From Trichobilharzia regenti (lineage: Eukaryota > Platyhelminthes > Trematoda > Strigeidida > Schistosomatidae), in contig OX235266.1 in NCBI GenBank assembly GCA_944472135.2, positions 18,308,186-18,372,185 of the forward strand: a stretch of 64,000 nucleotides of DNA, in the 5' to 3' direction. Shown here piece after piece: positions 21,560-32,884 of this stretch. The first letter of the stretch is position 1; each line of letters opens with the position of its first letter. A model generated the notes under the pieces. It saw nothing but the letters and a program-made list of their open reading frames with translations, did not search any database and was not told where the DNA came from. Position numbers and translations under genes: made by a program.

Positions 21560-22068
21560 GTGGTAGTAAATATTTATTTTGTTTATCTTATACCCTGCAA
21601 TGATTGTCCGGTCAAAAACATAGGTCAAACTAGTAGAACAGGGGCAGTCAAACTAGCCGAGCATAAAAAGCCAGCAAAATCTAGATTAGTCGACCCGAAT
21701 AAGATAAAAAATTTAGAGAATAGTTCAGCTATACCACCCACTACATGCAATTACACACAACCAGACAATAGGCTGGATGGGATAAGATGACAGTTTCAAA
21801 ATCGAATGTCACGAGGTGGAGGCAGAGATTGATTGATAACGGAATCTTTGTTTATCGAATTAATTGAGAACCAACACGTGTGATAAGAATGATTCAACAC
21901 CTCTCCACTCAGACATCTGGAAAATTCTACTACCCCTACGACGACAAATAGAGAGAACAAAGAAAATTATAAAACTCAGGTTTCGAAGTAGTGTGATTAT
22001 AATTGATGAAATCATTATGCACACTATTGAATTGTGTTCGTAACTTTGTAATCCAGTAAATAATACTG
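21560..22068 (+). mobile_element. PLE-D copy (endonuclease and 3' region)
   Basis: Plus frame 21551-21790 reads YLIPCNDCPVKNIGQTSRTG, a GIY-YIG domain with the cysteine lead-in (NIGQT for YIGQT), and LVDPNKIKNLENSSAI. Later frames are broken. The 3' region is interrupted by RTE-A at about 22070 and seems to resume at 23035. Confidence 0.86.
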
Positions 22069-22069
22069 T

Positions 22070-22462
22070 TTGACAGACTGTATGAGGCAAGGCTGTCTAC
22101 TATCACCAATGATCTTCCTGATTGCAATTGATTGGATAATGCGACAGACAACGGCAACCAACGAGGGAACAGGCATAAAATGGACTGACACAAAAGACTT
22201 GGAGGATCTGGATTTCGCCGATGATATATGTCTGATTTCCCATAAACTGGAAGATATGCAAATGAAAAGTAACAAGTTGGCAGAAGAAGCATCAAAGATA
22301 GGACTTCACGTGAACATAGATAAAACAGAGGTGATGAAGATTCCTTGCCAACATCAACAGCAACAACAGACCACAATAAGCATAAATGGGAAGAACCTGA
22401 AAGAAACAACCTCCTTCACCTACCTACGTAGGAAGCATCGTCTCAACTACAGGCGGAACTGA
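22070..22462 (+). pseudogene. RTE-A reverse transcriptase, palm to thumb
   Basis: In this 130-codon frame, motif B (RQGCLLSPMIF) lies near residues 6-16, the FADD catalytic motif at about 49-52 and VNIDKTEVMKI (motif D/E region) near 80-90. N-terminal motifs, including motif A, and the endonuclease are absent because the element is 5'-truncated. The start codon is accidental. Confidence 0.85.
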
Positions 22463-22520
22463 CGAAGACATCAAAGCCAGAATCGGAAAAGCAAGACAAG
22501 CTTTCATTACTCTCAAATCT

Positions 22521-23003
22521 GTGTGGAGGTCAACAGCAATCAGCATCAAAAATAAGATCCGGATTTTCAACTCCAATGTGAAGTCAGTGCTACTATACGG
22601 ATCAGAGACTTGGCGAGTCATAAAGAGCATCTCAAACAAACTTCAAACCTTCATTAACAACTGTCTTCGCTCAATACTCAAGATCAGATGGCCAGAAAAG
22701 ATCAGCAACAGGGATCTCTGGGAGCGAACCAATCAGGAACCGATTGTGAAACAAATAGGCAGAAAGAAATGGAGATGGATTGGCCATACGCTGAGGAAAC
22801 CATCAAGTGACATCACTAGACAAGCCCTCGAGTGGAACCCGAAAGGGAGGCGGCGAGTTGGTCGTCCAAGGGTGACTTGGAGGAGGTCATGTGAAGAGGA
22901 GATGAAAGCATGTGGGCAGACCTGGAGCAGGGTGAAAAAGTTGTCAGAAAACCGAAGTCAATGGAGGTGCGCAGCTGAAGCCCTATGTTCCTCTAGGAAC
23001 TAA
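22521..23003 (+). pseudogene. RTE-A post-RT C-terminal domain
   Basis: This 160-codon frame has KIRIFNSNVKSVLLYGSETW (shared by RTE ORFs after the thumb), ILKIRWPEKISNRDLWERT, WRWIGHTLRKP and RRVGRPRVTWRRSCEEEMK, ending ALCSSRN. It is almost identical to 43.76-44.18 kb. Confidence 0.85.
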
Positions 23004-23034
23004 AGGATACAATAATAATAATAATAATAATAAT

Positions 23035-23185
23035 GATACATTTAGTAAACAAACTAATATGGAACACAATTTGATATTTTTTGGCCTCCACATATGTATA
23101 CGAAAACAAAGTAGAGTCTATGTTGCATACCAGAATAAATAAGGAGTTATATTCTGGAGTAGTCACAATGGAACACATCTTTACC
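23035..23185 (+). mobile_element. PLE-D 3' end and a shared repeat block
   Basis: 23040-23063 continues PLE-D after the RTE-A tail. 23066-23107 (TGGCCTCCACATATGTATAC) is an inverted copy of 20803-20850. Confidence 0.55.
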
Positions 23186-23189
23186 CATC

Positions 23190-24438
23190 GACAGATTCTC
23201 GAACATAGGCATACTTACAGGCATTCAACACTTGTCCATCTTCTTAACCTGATGGCAGCATTTGGCTCCGTCGACTGAGTGGTAGTATATCAATGTTTGA
23301 CCTGTAAGGGAGTGTTGAGAACGTATATTGCGCTGATCAAGACACTCTATAAGAACATCTTCCAGAGAATTGTCATTTAATGTCCTGGCAACTAATCTTG
23401 TCCATTAGAGATGGAATTGTTCTTAATTGAGTTTAGTGACTTAAAGATTGATAATCATAGACATAAGAGAGAAAGGAACAAGAAGTTCAGCAAACTTGGT
23501 GATGTTTTTGCCGATTTCACCCTCAAAAGCGGCTGTACAGTCGCATTAAGAAGTATAAGTTTATGTAGAGGTGGAACTAGTCTCTTTCGATCAAACACCA
23601 CCAGCTTTTTGATGCATGTGTTGAGGGCTGTTATAGTACAGAAAGGTGGTAAACACACTACCTTTAGTACATTTTTGTTTGCTTTGTGAATGACTGAATG
23701 TTATGAGTCACTTGAGGTGCTGTGACAGGTGTTCACGAGGTATTCAGTTGTGGTGCTGCTGACTGAACCAGTGCCTCCTCTTTGCAGCTAAGCTGAGTTT
23801 TGAAAGAATGAGCATATAATGACAAAGGCACGTAAGGATTGACCTACCATCAGGGGATAGTCCTACTCACCTGGAGTATGTAAATGACATTGTCGTTCTA
23901 GGTGAAGGCACTGATAAAATTAGGAGTTTTCTGAACACCATGAGTGGAACATCTTCAAATATTTCTCAGCATGCAGCTTCCTCTTGTCAAATGTAAATGA
24001 TGCTGCAATACTAGACTACACCTATTTCTAGATAAAAGATATAGATGGAAGTTGAAAGCGTGTTGACCATTTTCATCTATCTGAGATTTTTCATCAGCTC
24101 CAGTGGAAAGACTTCTAATTAGATTGATTATCTACTGTGAAGCTACGTTGAGTGAGATAGCCAGGACACATGCAGTGCATGCAAAACAGTAACCTTTATT
24201 GTTGAGCAATCCCTGCTGACATAGGAGTGACTAGGTTGGAAAAGAATTATGGATAATCGAAGCGAAACTGTTATGTACTCGTCGCTAAATTATTGTTATG
24301 GACTGGTCGAGAAACTAATAGTCCTGACGCAAGAAGGCGGAAATCAGAAGACCACTAGGTTTGCGATGATACTTCTATTTTCCAAACACAAGGAGAATGC
24401 AAAAGTGGTATCACACCAAAGTAAGTAAGTAAGTGTAA
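23190..24438 (+). mobile_element. Third non-LTR element, heavily decayed
   Basis: ILEHRHTYRHSTLVHLLNLM, then AAFGSVD and CLTCKGVLRTYIALIKTLYK (23190-23370) match the generic non-LTR RT fingers and motif A (AFDSVD). After an unrelated segment (about 23405-23770), HLEYVNDIVVLGEGTDKIRS at 23870-23930 is motif C with YADD changed to YVND. The tail is (AAGT)n at 24418-24434. The family differs from RTE-A and RTE-B; its clade is unresolved. Confidence 0.72.
23405..23770. other. Unidentified insert within the third non-LTR element
   Basis: It separates RT motif A from motif C. Two overlapping frames of 92 and 67 codons match nothing I know. It may be an insertion or highly decayed RT sequence. Confidence 0.35.
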
Positions 24439-25190
24439 GTCACACAAATTGTGAATGCGACATATATATGACAAGGGTGTGAACAATCATTAGACAGTCT
24501 TAACATGAATAGCTAATTATAATGAAGTATCGATCCACATATACATAGCGAAATATAACAGACATGTCAACAACCACCATGTATGGATATATGTCACCAA
24601 GCAACGGACTGTCAACAAACACTCATATTATATATAATATAATATACATTGTTAAAGGAGACAAGTTCATACAAGTGAAATGGTCACAGACTAAGCGAGC
24701 AAACAGAAAGAGAGATCACCATACACACACACACACATAAATATATATATGTGGATACATATCAGAAACATGACATTAATCCATGGAATCTTAGTCTGCC
24801 CACTACAGTTCTTTCGAATTTTATTCTTCTCTCTTTTCTCAACCTTTGTGTGCTACATGGTGTGTTTGTGTGTAGTAATTTGAAGTGTAGACCTTCTGTA
24901 CAAAGTTCTTTGTTGAAACTAAGTCAGTCAATGTGGAAAGAAGAGGACTGGCAAGTTTCCTTTCTCTTTCTCTATTGTAGCCGAAACTGTTTAGATAGTT
25001 AAAAATTCAACTACACTAAAAAAGGTGAACACATAGGGATAAATCAATACTTACTTTATGAAGCAAACTCGAGAAAATTTCAATTGAAAATAAATAACTA
25101 CTAGTGAGATAAGGTGCTGAGTTACTCAGCCTTTTATAGTTCACATAACATGTCCTAAGAAAAGGCTACCCAATCCTTTCTCACAGAAAT
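24439..25190. other. No gene recognised
   Basis: AT-rich with CA and TA short runs (24725-24750). No family signature. Confidence 0.4.
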
Positions 25191-25194
25191 TATA

Positions 25195-25705
25195 TTCAGT
25201 AATCAGCGAAGCATAGGATGGCAGTCAGATGTCCACTTCAAAAAGGCCTTTGGTAGTGTTGGACGAGAAGTTAACTGGAAACTGTTTCAACGCTACAGCA
25301 TGCCTCAATCCCTTATCAACCTCATTTGATAGCCTTATATGACAATGGGACATGTCAACTGATCCACAATGGAAAACTCAATGGGGTATTCGAAGTGCAT
25401 ACAGAAGGAAGAAAAGGCTGTCTACCTATTATCACCAATGATATTGCTAAGTGTGGTGGCGGAAAACTGTGCGCATTGGAAATGAGAAAACAGCAATACA
25501 TTTTACCATCCGATAAGAAGACTTTAGAGGATCTGGATTTCTCAGGCGATATATATGTCTAACGTCACATAAACTGTGAGACTTTCAGGCGGGAGCCAGC
25601 AAACTGGCTGTAGAGGTGAGCACAGAAGACAGGGATTCAATGTGAAGATGGAGAAAACGGCGTGGTGAAGATAACCAACCAACAGCAACAAAAACAAAAA
25701 CCAGC
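25195..25705 (+). mobile_element. RTE-B copy, left part (split by PLE-E)
   Basis: FKKAFGSVGREVNWKLFQRY (motif A, DFEKAFDSVD in the 60 kb copy), MGHVN-like, then KGCLPIITND, LEDLDFSGDIYV (motif C, FADD changed to FSGD) and MEKTAW. It continues at 26801 after the PLE-E insertion. Confidence 0.82.
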
Positions 25706-26387
25706 TTTTTGGTGTGGTTTTGTTCTCTGAGCTGGATGGTTAGTTTGCGAAGCTTTCATCACCTTACTGGGTGACATCTTCAGCGCATACTTCAATTTGA
25801 AGTGAGCTTTTAGATTTCTCCACGAGTTTATTAATCATCTCTCCTGGTGATCTTGGACGTGATTGGTTGTTTGTGTGTGTTTTCATACCTTCTAGGTTAC
25901 TTGTATTGGAACCGGTTGTTTCTTTGACTTGAATTTTGACCCTTTGTCTGTGAAGTTTCTTTCTTATTGGTTGATAATTTTTGTCTATGTCGATGTGTCT
26001 ATTGATTGATGATCCACTGGAATGCCAAGCTTCTGAAAGTTCTCTAGCATTCTTGTTATTTCCTTTGTCTAATATTTGAACGTTGTCCCAGTCGAATTGA
26101 TGTCCGTAGTTGTCTGTGTGTAGTGAAATGAGGTAGTGAAATGAGGGAGTGGATATCATGTCTTTTGACGCCTAGCTTATGTTCGTGGATACGAAGACGA
26201 AGGGGACGTCCACTTTGGCCGATGTAGTGTTTTTCGCAGTTGTTACAGTTTATTTTGTAGATGATGTTGGTTTTATCTTCTTTCGCTGTTGAGTCTTTTG
26301 GTTGACATAGAATTGAGTGAAGCGACTTTGTTGGTTTGTGTACGACGTCAACTCCTAAAGGTTTGAAGAGTCTTGTAGTGATTTCTG
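25706..26387 (-). mobile_element. PLE-E, minus arm of a TSD-flanked insertion
   Basis: Minus sense encodes NIIYKINCNNCEKHYIGQSG, an excellent GIY-YIG core with its cysteine pair, then RPLRLRIHEHKLGVKRHD and, in a shifted frame, FDWDNVQILDKGNNKNAREL to AEDVTQ. A 13-bp tandem duplication at 26120-26145 causes the frameshift. Its 3' end (25706) abuts the 12-bp TSD ACAAAAACCAGC (25694-25705). Confidence 0.92.
25764..26159 (-). pseudogene. PLE-E endonuclease C-terminal frame
   Basis: This 131-codon frame covers the second half of the PLE-E endonuclease region and its basic tail (KLHRQRVKIQVKETTGSN). The GIY-YIG strand lies upstream in a different frame (about 26290-26160). The apparent start methionine is created by the shifted frame and is not native. 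Confidence 0.8.
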
Positions 26388-26788
26388 AGACAAAGGAAAT
26401 AACAAGAATGCTAGAGAATTTTTAGAAGCTTGGCATTCCAGTGGATCATAAATCAATAGACACATCGACATAGACAAAATTTATCAACCAATAAGAAAGA
26501 AACTTCACAGACAAAGGGTCAAAATTCAAGTCAAAGAAACAACCGGTTCCAATACAAGTAACCTAGAAGGTATGAAAACACACACAAACAACCAATCACG
26601 TCCAAGGTCACCAGGAGAGATGATTAATAAACTCGTGGAGGAATCTAAAAGCTCACTTCAAATTGAAGTATGCGCTGAAGATGTCACCCAGTAAGGTGAT
26701 GAAAGCTTCGCAAACTAACCATCCAGCTCAGAGAACAAAACCACACCAAAATCATCCACCTGAGCTACAAATCTTCTCTATAATATCT
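26388..26788 (+). mobile_element. PLE-E, plus arm (inverted duplicate)
   Basis: The first 364 bases are an inverted copy of 25707-26070 with only about three differences seen. It runs about 37 bases further to the full PLE-E 3' end (compare 63.0 kb) and then meets the second TSD copy ACAAAAACCAGC (26789-26800). Confidence 0.92.
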
Positions 26789-27480
26789 ACAAAAACCAGC
26801 ATCAATCATCTACAGTCAACATAAGAGATTTTACTGACATCACTTCCAAGGTTTACTTCTCTGGCTAGGACGGTTTTAACCACAGCTGGGCAGTTGGAAT
26901 GGATAAGGATGTCAAAGTCAGAATTGAAAATTCTAGATACACCTTCATCAACCTGAAATCAGTTCGGAAATCTTCTGCAATCAGTTAGCATAAAGAACAA
27001 GATTCGGATTTATAGCATAAATGTGAAGTCAGTTGGTCATTATTATATGCGGGTCAGAAATTTGGCCAGGGTTTCACGGAAGGAATTTACAACAGGTTAC
27101 CACAGACTTCGATCAATAGGTGTCTCATTCACTGGCTTCATACGGATGATCAAATGGCTGGCAGACAGGCCAGAAATAATTGGAAACCAAAACCCTGGTT
27201 GGCAGCAAACCAACAAGCAAAAGCTGATTGCTGAACAGATATGTGAGAGCGAATGAAGATGGATTGATCAGGCATACGTTGAGGAGACCATCGGATGATA
27301 CTGTGTGCAGTGCCGGTCATCGTTCGAGTGAAATCCCAATAAGAAGAGACGAGTGGGTGGTCGGTGGGAGGTTGGTATGGACCCATCTGAAGAGGACAGT
27401 ACCAAATAGAAAAGAGTGGAGATGTGTTGTTGAAGCCGTATGTTCCACTTGGAACCCAAGGGAATAATAGTAAACTTATA
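26789..27480 (+). mobile_element. RTE-B copy, right part
   Basis: It resumes with the ASITINGRDL-like block, VTSF and LGRTVLTTAGQ (frame-broken), KIRIYSINVKSVGHYY (compare KIRIFSTNVKSVLLYG), then the C-terminal block (WIDQAYVEETIG) and ends near ACTTGGAACCCAAGGGAA, the RTE-B 3' end. Confidence 0.82.
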
Positions 27481-27963
27481 TAATGCGGAATTATCTCTCA
27501 CCACCTGGTCCTTTAATTCTTCTCATACATTCATCCTTTTATTGCGTATTCACTCACATATATATATTTCAACAGTGAGGCAGAAATATCAGAGTCACAC
27601 ACACAGTATCAATCCGCCTATCAAATTTCGTCCTCCGTCATCCAGCATTTAGACACAATTAGTGTATAAAAACAGTTGATATCTCATCATCTCTCGTGAT
27701 ACACACAACACCCCGAAATACGATAATTTCCTTTGATCACGCAATGACATAGAGAAGCCTAGTGAGTATGTCTATCATTTACTGGGGGCAAAAAGCGACT
27801 TATTATCCGGCTTAATTGCTTATTCATGAATAACTCCCATTCCCCCCCCATTTTAAAATAGAAAATGAAGTTTTGCATAGTGAAAAAAAGGGGAAGACAG
27901 GCATATAAATAAGGGAACAGTACGCAGACACTATCAGTAAGCTTGTTATCATTGCATCAATTA
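27481..27963. other. No gene recognised
   Basis: AT-rich, with a C run at 27842-27849. No family signature. Confidence 0.4.
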
Positions 27964-28153
27964 ATTTTTTTTTTTTGATTACAACTTGATTCCACACTGT
28001 ATTTTTGGTACAAGTATGGAATTTTCAGCGTGGATATCGGTAGCCCAAATTTTGCAGGCCGACCATAGATATCAGGTGTGCGTCGGCGTGGGCTCGAACC
28101 CTGGACCATGTGCATGATCGGCGAGAGTCCTTACCACTGTGCCACCGACGCAC
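27964..28153 (-). mobile_element. SINE-D copy
   Basis: Minus sense has GGTGGCACAGTGGTAAGGAC (A box), GGTTCGAGCCC (B box), the body TGATATCTATGGTCGGCC and a tail of AATCAAAAAAAAAAAATTAA type. Well preserved. Confidence 0.88.
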
Positions 28154-28399
28154 AGTTAGATGAACTGCTTTAACGTCTGGCAGATATTTATCGAGGTTAC
28201 TCCTCTTAGAGATTTAATCAAGTTGTAATTTTAGTCACTCATAGGATGTGAACTACAATGCAAACTGGGAGAACAGACTATTGTGGGTATTGTAGTAATG
28301 AAGACGCAGCCATACATACAACAATTTCACTTGATAAGTGAACCAGATATCCATTGACTTGGAGTGAATTTTTCGGCTGACAAGCTCAGTGACTCATTG

Positions 28400-29065
28400 G
28401 GGTAAAATATTTCCTCGATTGAAGGATGAAGTACCTAGACTAGCCAGCCACTTCCAGTTGTATCTACTAATTCAACTATGCTGTTTTTGGTGGAGCGAGT
28501 TATATTAGTTGTTGCGGTGGGAACCTGATTTTTTGTACTCACTCGGGAACATCTACCAGTCGGACTAAGTAAATGTCCACTAAGAACCATCAATATTTCG
28601 ATAATAGACCACCTGCTCCAAACTGGCCACAAAGCCAGCGTTGGAGAGTTCTTCTCTATCATCTACTAGACACCAAATAAATTGCCAAAAGGTATCCAGC
28701 TACCACTTACTCCAGACAGCAGAGGCTATCGTGATTCGCGTGAAACAACCAATGCTTAGTGTGCAGAAGAAGCAACTCCAGCCACTACTACTGCTCTGGC
28801 TGGCCTTCAGTGGAGACCACAAATTCATGAATTTGTATTATTATCTTTCCTAATTTATCTGTCTGATGTTCAATGTGTATTGTTCTGTTGATGCTGGTGA
28901 ACTGTAATCGATTGATATTGCTTTCATTATTATGGATTTGGTGCTATTTAAACAACATTAATGTTGTTGATAATACTAATTCATTCCCTGTGATGTATGC
29001 ATATATAACTGTAGAACCTGATGAAGAGAAGGTTATCGAAACGAGTGTCCTTTGATGATATATTA
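28400..29065 (+). mobile_element. PLE-C copy: endonuclease and 3' region
   Basis: Broken plus frames give SHFQLYLLIQLCCFWWS (cysteine lead-in), then YHLLQTAEAIVIRVKQPMLS and VQKKQLQPLLLLWLA. Sequence and order match 53.38-54.03 kb, including the 3' segment GTGCTATTTAAACAACATTA. It is dead through many stops. Confidence 0.8.
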
Positions 29066-29074
29066 GATAGTTGG

Positions 29075-29290
29075 AGGCAATCGGCCACAGGAAGCCTTCG
29101 ACACCCCTAGGTTTCGTGCTAGTTGGCACTCTCTAGTCAGCAAGGCCTATCTACAACCGCCGTGAAGGAACTCATGTCCCTTCTGAGATTGGAACCCGCT
29201 TCACTTAGTGAATACTGCATTCAGAGACGTTGTCACTGAGCCAGCTATTCGGGCTCGTGATTGACTTCCTGTAGGACTGTAGTGGGTATT
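29075..29290 (-). mobile_element. SINE-E: another tRNA-headed SINE
   Basis: Minus sense: GCTGGCTCAGTGACAACG (A box) and GCGGGTTCCAATCTCAG (B box). Only one copy is seen in the window. The body runs into the inverted repeat at 29291-29455. Confidence 0.6.
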
Positions 29291-29455
29291 TTGATTGGAC
29301 ACTAGTAACTCGTGTGACGTGTCTAGTCCTTTCAATGTGTACCGTGATGGCGAGCTACCTATAATGGTGGCCACATTGTAAACCTGATTGATAGAATTCA
29401 ATCTGCACCAAAGAAAGGACTAGATACGTAACACTAGTCACTAGTGTCCAATCAA
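29291..29455. repeat. 43-bp inverted repeat next to SINE-E
   Basis: Arms 29291-29333 and 29413-29455 match in inverted orientation with about five differences (TTGATTGGACACTAGT outer end). The loop of about 80 bases has no motif. Confidence 0.8.
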
Positions 29456-29774
29456 GAGTATTCTTTGTTGAGTAACCATTTTTTTGAAAACGCTTTAATG
29501 GGCATTTTTAATCAGTGAAAATACTTCCAAGAGAGTGACAGTATTTGAAGTTGTATCATATCACACACACACAAACATACATGGGACTGGATGTGTGACA
29601 GTAGCCGTGTATGATAGATATTTGTGATAATCATCACTTCCGGTAGCCTCTCTCTCTCCCCCAGTAAGCAGTTGATGGTGCAATGAGTTTGACTAGAATA
29701 TCTCGATCCGTAGAATATATCTACTAAGTACTTCAATAATAACTGGACATTAACATGTGTGTAAAAATTTGGCA

Positions 29775-31010
29775 CTGTGGTGGTAAGTAATTCATTATTA
29801 TTTTGTTTATTAGATATGTCACTCACAGTGAATGAAACAGTATTAGTAGCTGCTGGATGACACCGTTTCGAACACAATTCATTATTGTTCATAATAGTCA
29901 TATCATCAATTATAATCACACGACTTCGAAACTTGAGTTTTATAGTTTTCTTTGTTCTCTCTCTCCTATTTGTCGTTGTAAGGATAGTAGAATTTTCCAG
30001 GTGTTCGGGTGAAAAAGTGTTAAATCATTCCTATTACACGTGTTGGTTCTCAGTTGATTCAATAAACAAAGCTTCCATTATCAATCTCTCCTCTACCATG
30101 TTACATTAGATTTTAAAACTGTCATCTTATCCATTTCCATTTTATGAATGGTTGTGTGCAACTGCATGTAGTGATTGCTACAGCTGAACTATTCCCCAGA
30201 TTTCTTATCTTATTCGGGTTAACTAGTCTAGATTTTGCTAGATTTTTATACTCGGCTAGTCTTTGACCTATGCCTTTGATAAGACAATCATTGCAGACAG
30301 GGTGTTAGATAAACTAAATTATTTTGTTTTATTGGCTCTACAGGATTGATCCTTTAACCGACAAAGTTTATTTCTAATTGATTTTGTGGATTTGACTACC
30401 ACTTTTATTCCTGCCAGCATTGTTAAGAATTCTGCGTAAGGTTTCCAAGGTTCCTTCTTTTTGTATGGAATTACTACTGATGATTTAGATTCCTTATTGT
30501 TGGTGTTGTCTTGCGCATGTTTGACAGACACGTCGCCATTAATATAACTATTATTATTATTATTATCACTATCACTGATATCATTATGTATTTTATTTTG
30601 CATTTCCTTACATACTTTCTGAATAATTTATCAGGGTAATTATTAAGCTTCAAAGCTTCTTTTATGCCTCATTCCCAGGGTAGATTTTCCTTCGTACTAC
30701 GTAGTTTTGTGCTTTATTACTTAAACATCTCATCAATCCTATGTTTATTGACATAGGATGCGATGATCGAAAGTCCAAATGCTGGTTTGAATGTGTGGGT
30801 TTCCTGTTAACACACTAGTGTTTAACTTCGTATCTTCTTCCCTTTTTACGCTACAATCTAACACTGGAAGCTCCCCTTCCTGACTTTCCATTTCATAAGT
30901 GAATTAAATTGCCTCCACCTTGGGGTGACTACCTAATGAACGGATTGACGACCTTGATGAATTCACTTACAGATATTGGTTTAACCTGACTGTGGGAATT
31001 CCTGTGAGAA
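29775..31010 (-). mobile_element. PLE-D copy: RT end, linker, endonuclease
   Basis: Minus sense runs from the RT C-terminus (RREEDTKLNTSV and THSNQHLDFRSSHPMS, about 30890-30750), through a linker frame (30603-30319; ESKSSVVIPYKKKEPWKPY, GIKVVVKSTKSIRNKLCRLK) into CNDCLIKGIGQ and LAEYKNLAKSRLVNPNKIRN. It ends in the PLE-D 3' region at 29775. Many stops interrupt it. Confidence 0.86.
30319..30603 (-). pseudogene. PLE-D RT-endonuclease linker frame
   Basis: This 94-codon frame has an asparagine-rich start (SDNNNNNSYINGD, probably microsatellite-derived) and the conserved linker motif GIKVVVKSTKSIRNKLCRLK. It is the longest intact stretch of PLE-D in this copy. Confidence 0.75.
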
Positions 31011-31690
31011 ATTGGCAGGTTTCCTTGGAACATATACAAGAATATGTCACTAATTTTTAACATTGCATTACTTTACTTGTATATCGACGTTTATTTCAAA
31101 TTACTCACTTCTACTTCTGACTCATCTGATTGGTAACTGGCGGCAGTTTCGTTTTGACCTGCTAAAATTTACAGTCACCAAGGTGATTACAGACGTCAAA
31201 TAAATTCCCCTATTAAGTAGAAAAATCAGTCTCAATTCATCATTATCTGTCAATCATTTCCTTTTCCTTTGCGTATAATTCGTTTTCAAATGGTATAACT
31301 ATTATTATTATTATTACTACAGCCATTCTTTCTAATGTACCGAATAAGTTGAAAAGTGCGCCAACTAATGAACATTGAACATAATAAACAAGATACACTT
31401 CCACTGAAACAATAAAGATGTTTTTTGAAAGTTGTTTTTGAAAGACAAAGGAATGATTGAATAAGTGGGTGAATTAAAGGCTGCAAGTTCAGGAAGGATA
31501 TGCTTTTTTCTGCAAATAATTTAATGACTGTTCAATTTTAAGAGTTTAACATTTTAAATCAATTTTCATTTTTTGTTATTTTAGTTAGTAATGATTTCTT
31601 AAACTCAAAAAGTATACAACTTAAAATATTTACTTTTTTGCGTCTTTTTTAATTTCACCTTTTGGTTTATTCAAGAATTGATTCTTTAGT
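31011..31690. other. No gene recognised
   Basis: AT-rich with an ATT microsatellite near 31300-31317. No motif. Confidence 0.4.
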
Positions 31691-31693
31691 TTT

Positions 31694-31950
31694 CAAGCAT
31701 TGGTTTGTAGGGATTTTAATTGATTGGTTGCAGGATTTCATCATGAGCAGACCTCGATCAGAGAACGATTGGAAAACCTGAGAGTATTGGGAAGCTGTTT
31801 CATCAGCCTAGTTTGGGACTGTTCATCAGTACTCACCCACACTACGGGATTCCAACCCAGGACCTTCGGGTTACAAGGTGAGTGAGCCCCTGGATTATTA
31901 AGCCACTGGGACCCGATCCAACGGCCAGGTCATGCATGAATTCCAACAGG
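31694..31950 (-). mobile_element. SINE-1 copy
   Basis: Minus sense: the head (GTGGCTTAATAATCCAGG, GGGTTGGAATCCC), the hammerhead-derived module with core ATGAACA after GTACTG, and the 3' end CATGATGAAATCCTGCAACC. Stem II has one extra triplet (AGGCTGATGAAAC), so no cleavage is expected. Confidence 0.82.
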
Positions 31951-32605
31951 AAGATGCTTGTAGTTGCAGAGATTTGTGCAACTCGAGTTTATAAACCAGG
32001 TCTCTGTGCACAAAGGGAGATGGTCCTCACTCGGAATCTACCATGGTAATACGTTTTACTTATTAACTGTTATTATTAATATTAACAATACCTTATTCTT
32101 CCTCTTATTATTATTATTCTTGATTCATTTAAAACTATCTCTTGTCAGTAGCACTATCTTAACTCACTACAACATTATTATTATTATTATTATAACTATT
32201 ACTATTGATATTACTCTGTTTGCAATTCTTGATGTATTCTCTAATTAAATCCTGCTTTATTAACCTTTATAGCTTGTTTTATATTCTCTAATGGCTAATT
32301 GTTTATCTAACTGACGTAAATGAAGCGTAATGCGATTTATCTTAATTTTGATCTCTCATACTCTCTCTCCCTTATCTACCTAAAAACATGACCTGGAAAA
32401 CATTCGCACCTGTCGTCTTTCTGCATGATTAATTCAATGTAGTTTATTTGTGCTTATCAGTCTTATATTTACCGATGTAATTTCAAAAGTATATATATAT
32501 ATATATATCCGTAAATGTAGAGTATTCAGCTGACAAGTTCTCCGAAATTTGATGAATTCATTAAATCCTGCTTTATTAACAGCCTTTATTGCTTGTTTTA
32601 AATTC
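31951..32605. other. Low complexity, AT and ATT repeats
   Basis: Contains (ATT)n near 32105-32120 and 32175-32195 and a TA tract at 32491-32508. A plus-strand 94-codon frame is repeat-derived. Confidence 0.55.
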
Positions 32606-32609
32606 TTAT

Positions 32610-32800
32610 CGTCAAACAGATGTTTTCAGTTTCAATTTCTGCCAATTCACGACGTAACGTGACCACCAGCCAATGTCATCCGCAGAGAGTATATGTACTC
32701 ACACTCGGCTTGCTACACCCTACTGTTCAAACCGATGTCAGCTTATGATGAAATCCTCTCACCGATAGTTTAGTTGTTTTACAGAAATTCGTACTACTTT
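32610..32800 (-). mobile_element. SINE-1 head-to-head scrap
   Basis: The minus upstream part (CTGCCAATTCACGACGTAAC) is followed at 32735 by a plus 3' end (GATGTCAGCTTATGATGAAA). Confidence 0.6.
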
Positions 32801-32884
32801 AACATCTTATAAGTAGTATGAGATATAACAAGCTGGCTTTGTATCTCTAATAGTTAGTTTGTAGGCAGTTGATTTGCTTCACTT

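Larger units (their letters stand above)
22070..23034 (+). mobile_element. RTE-A copy, best preserved RT end
   Basis: A 5'-truncated copy starting in RT motif B (MRQGCLLSPMIFLIAIDWIM) with catalytic FADD intact, reaching the C-terminal end ALCSSRN and an (AAT)n tail. One frameshift near 22450 separates the two frames. It lies inside a PLE-D 3' end, since TAAACAAACTAATATGGAA resumes at about 23044 just as in the copy ending at 4735. Confidence 0.9.
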
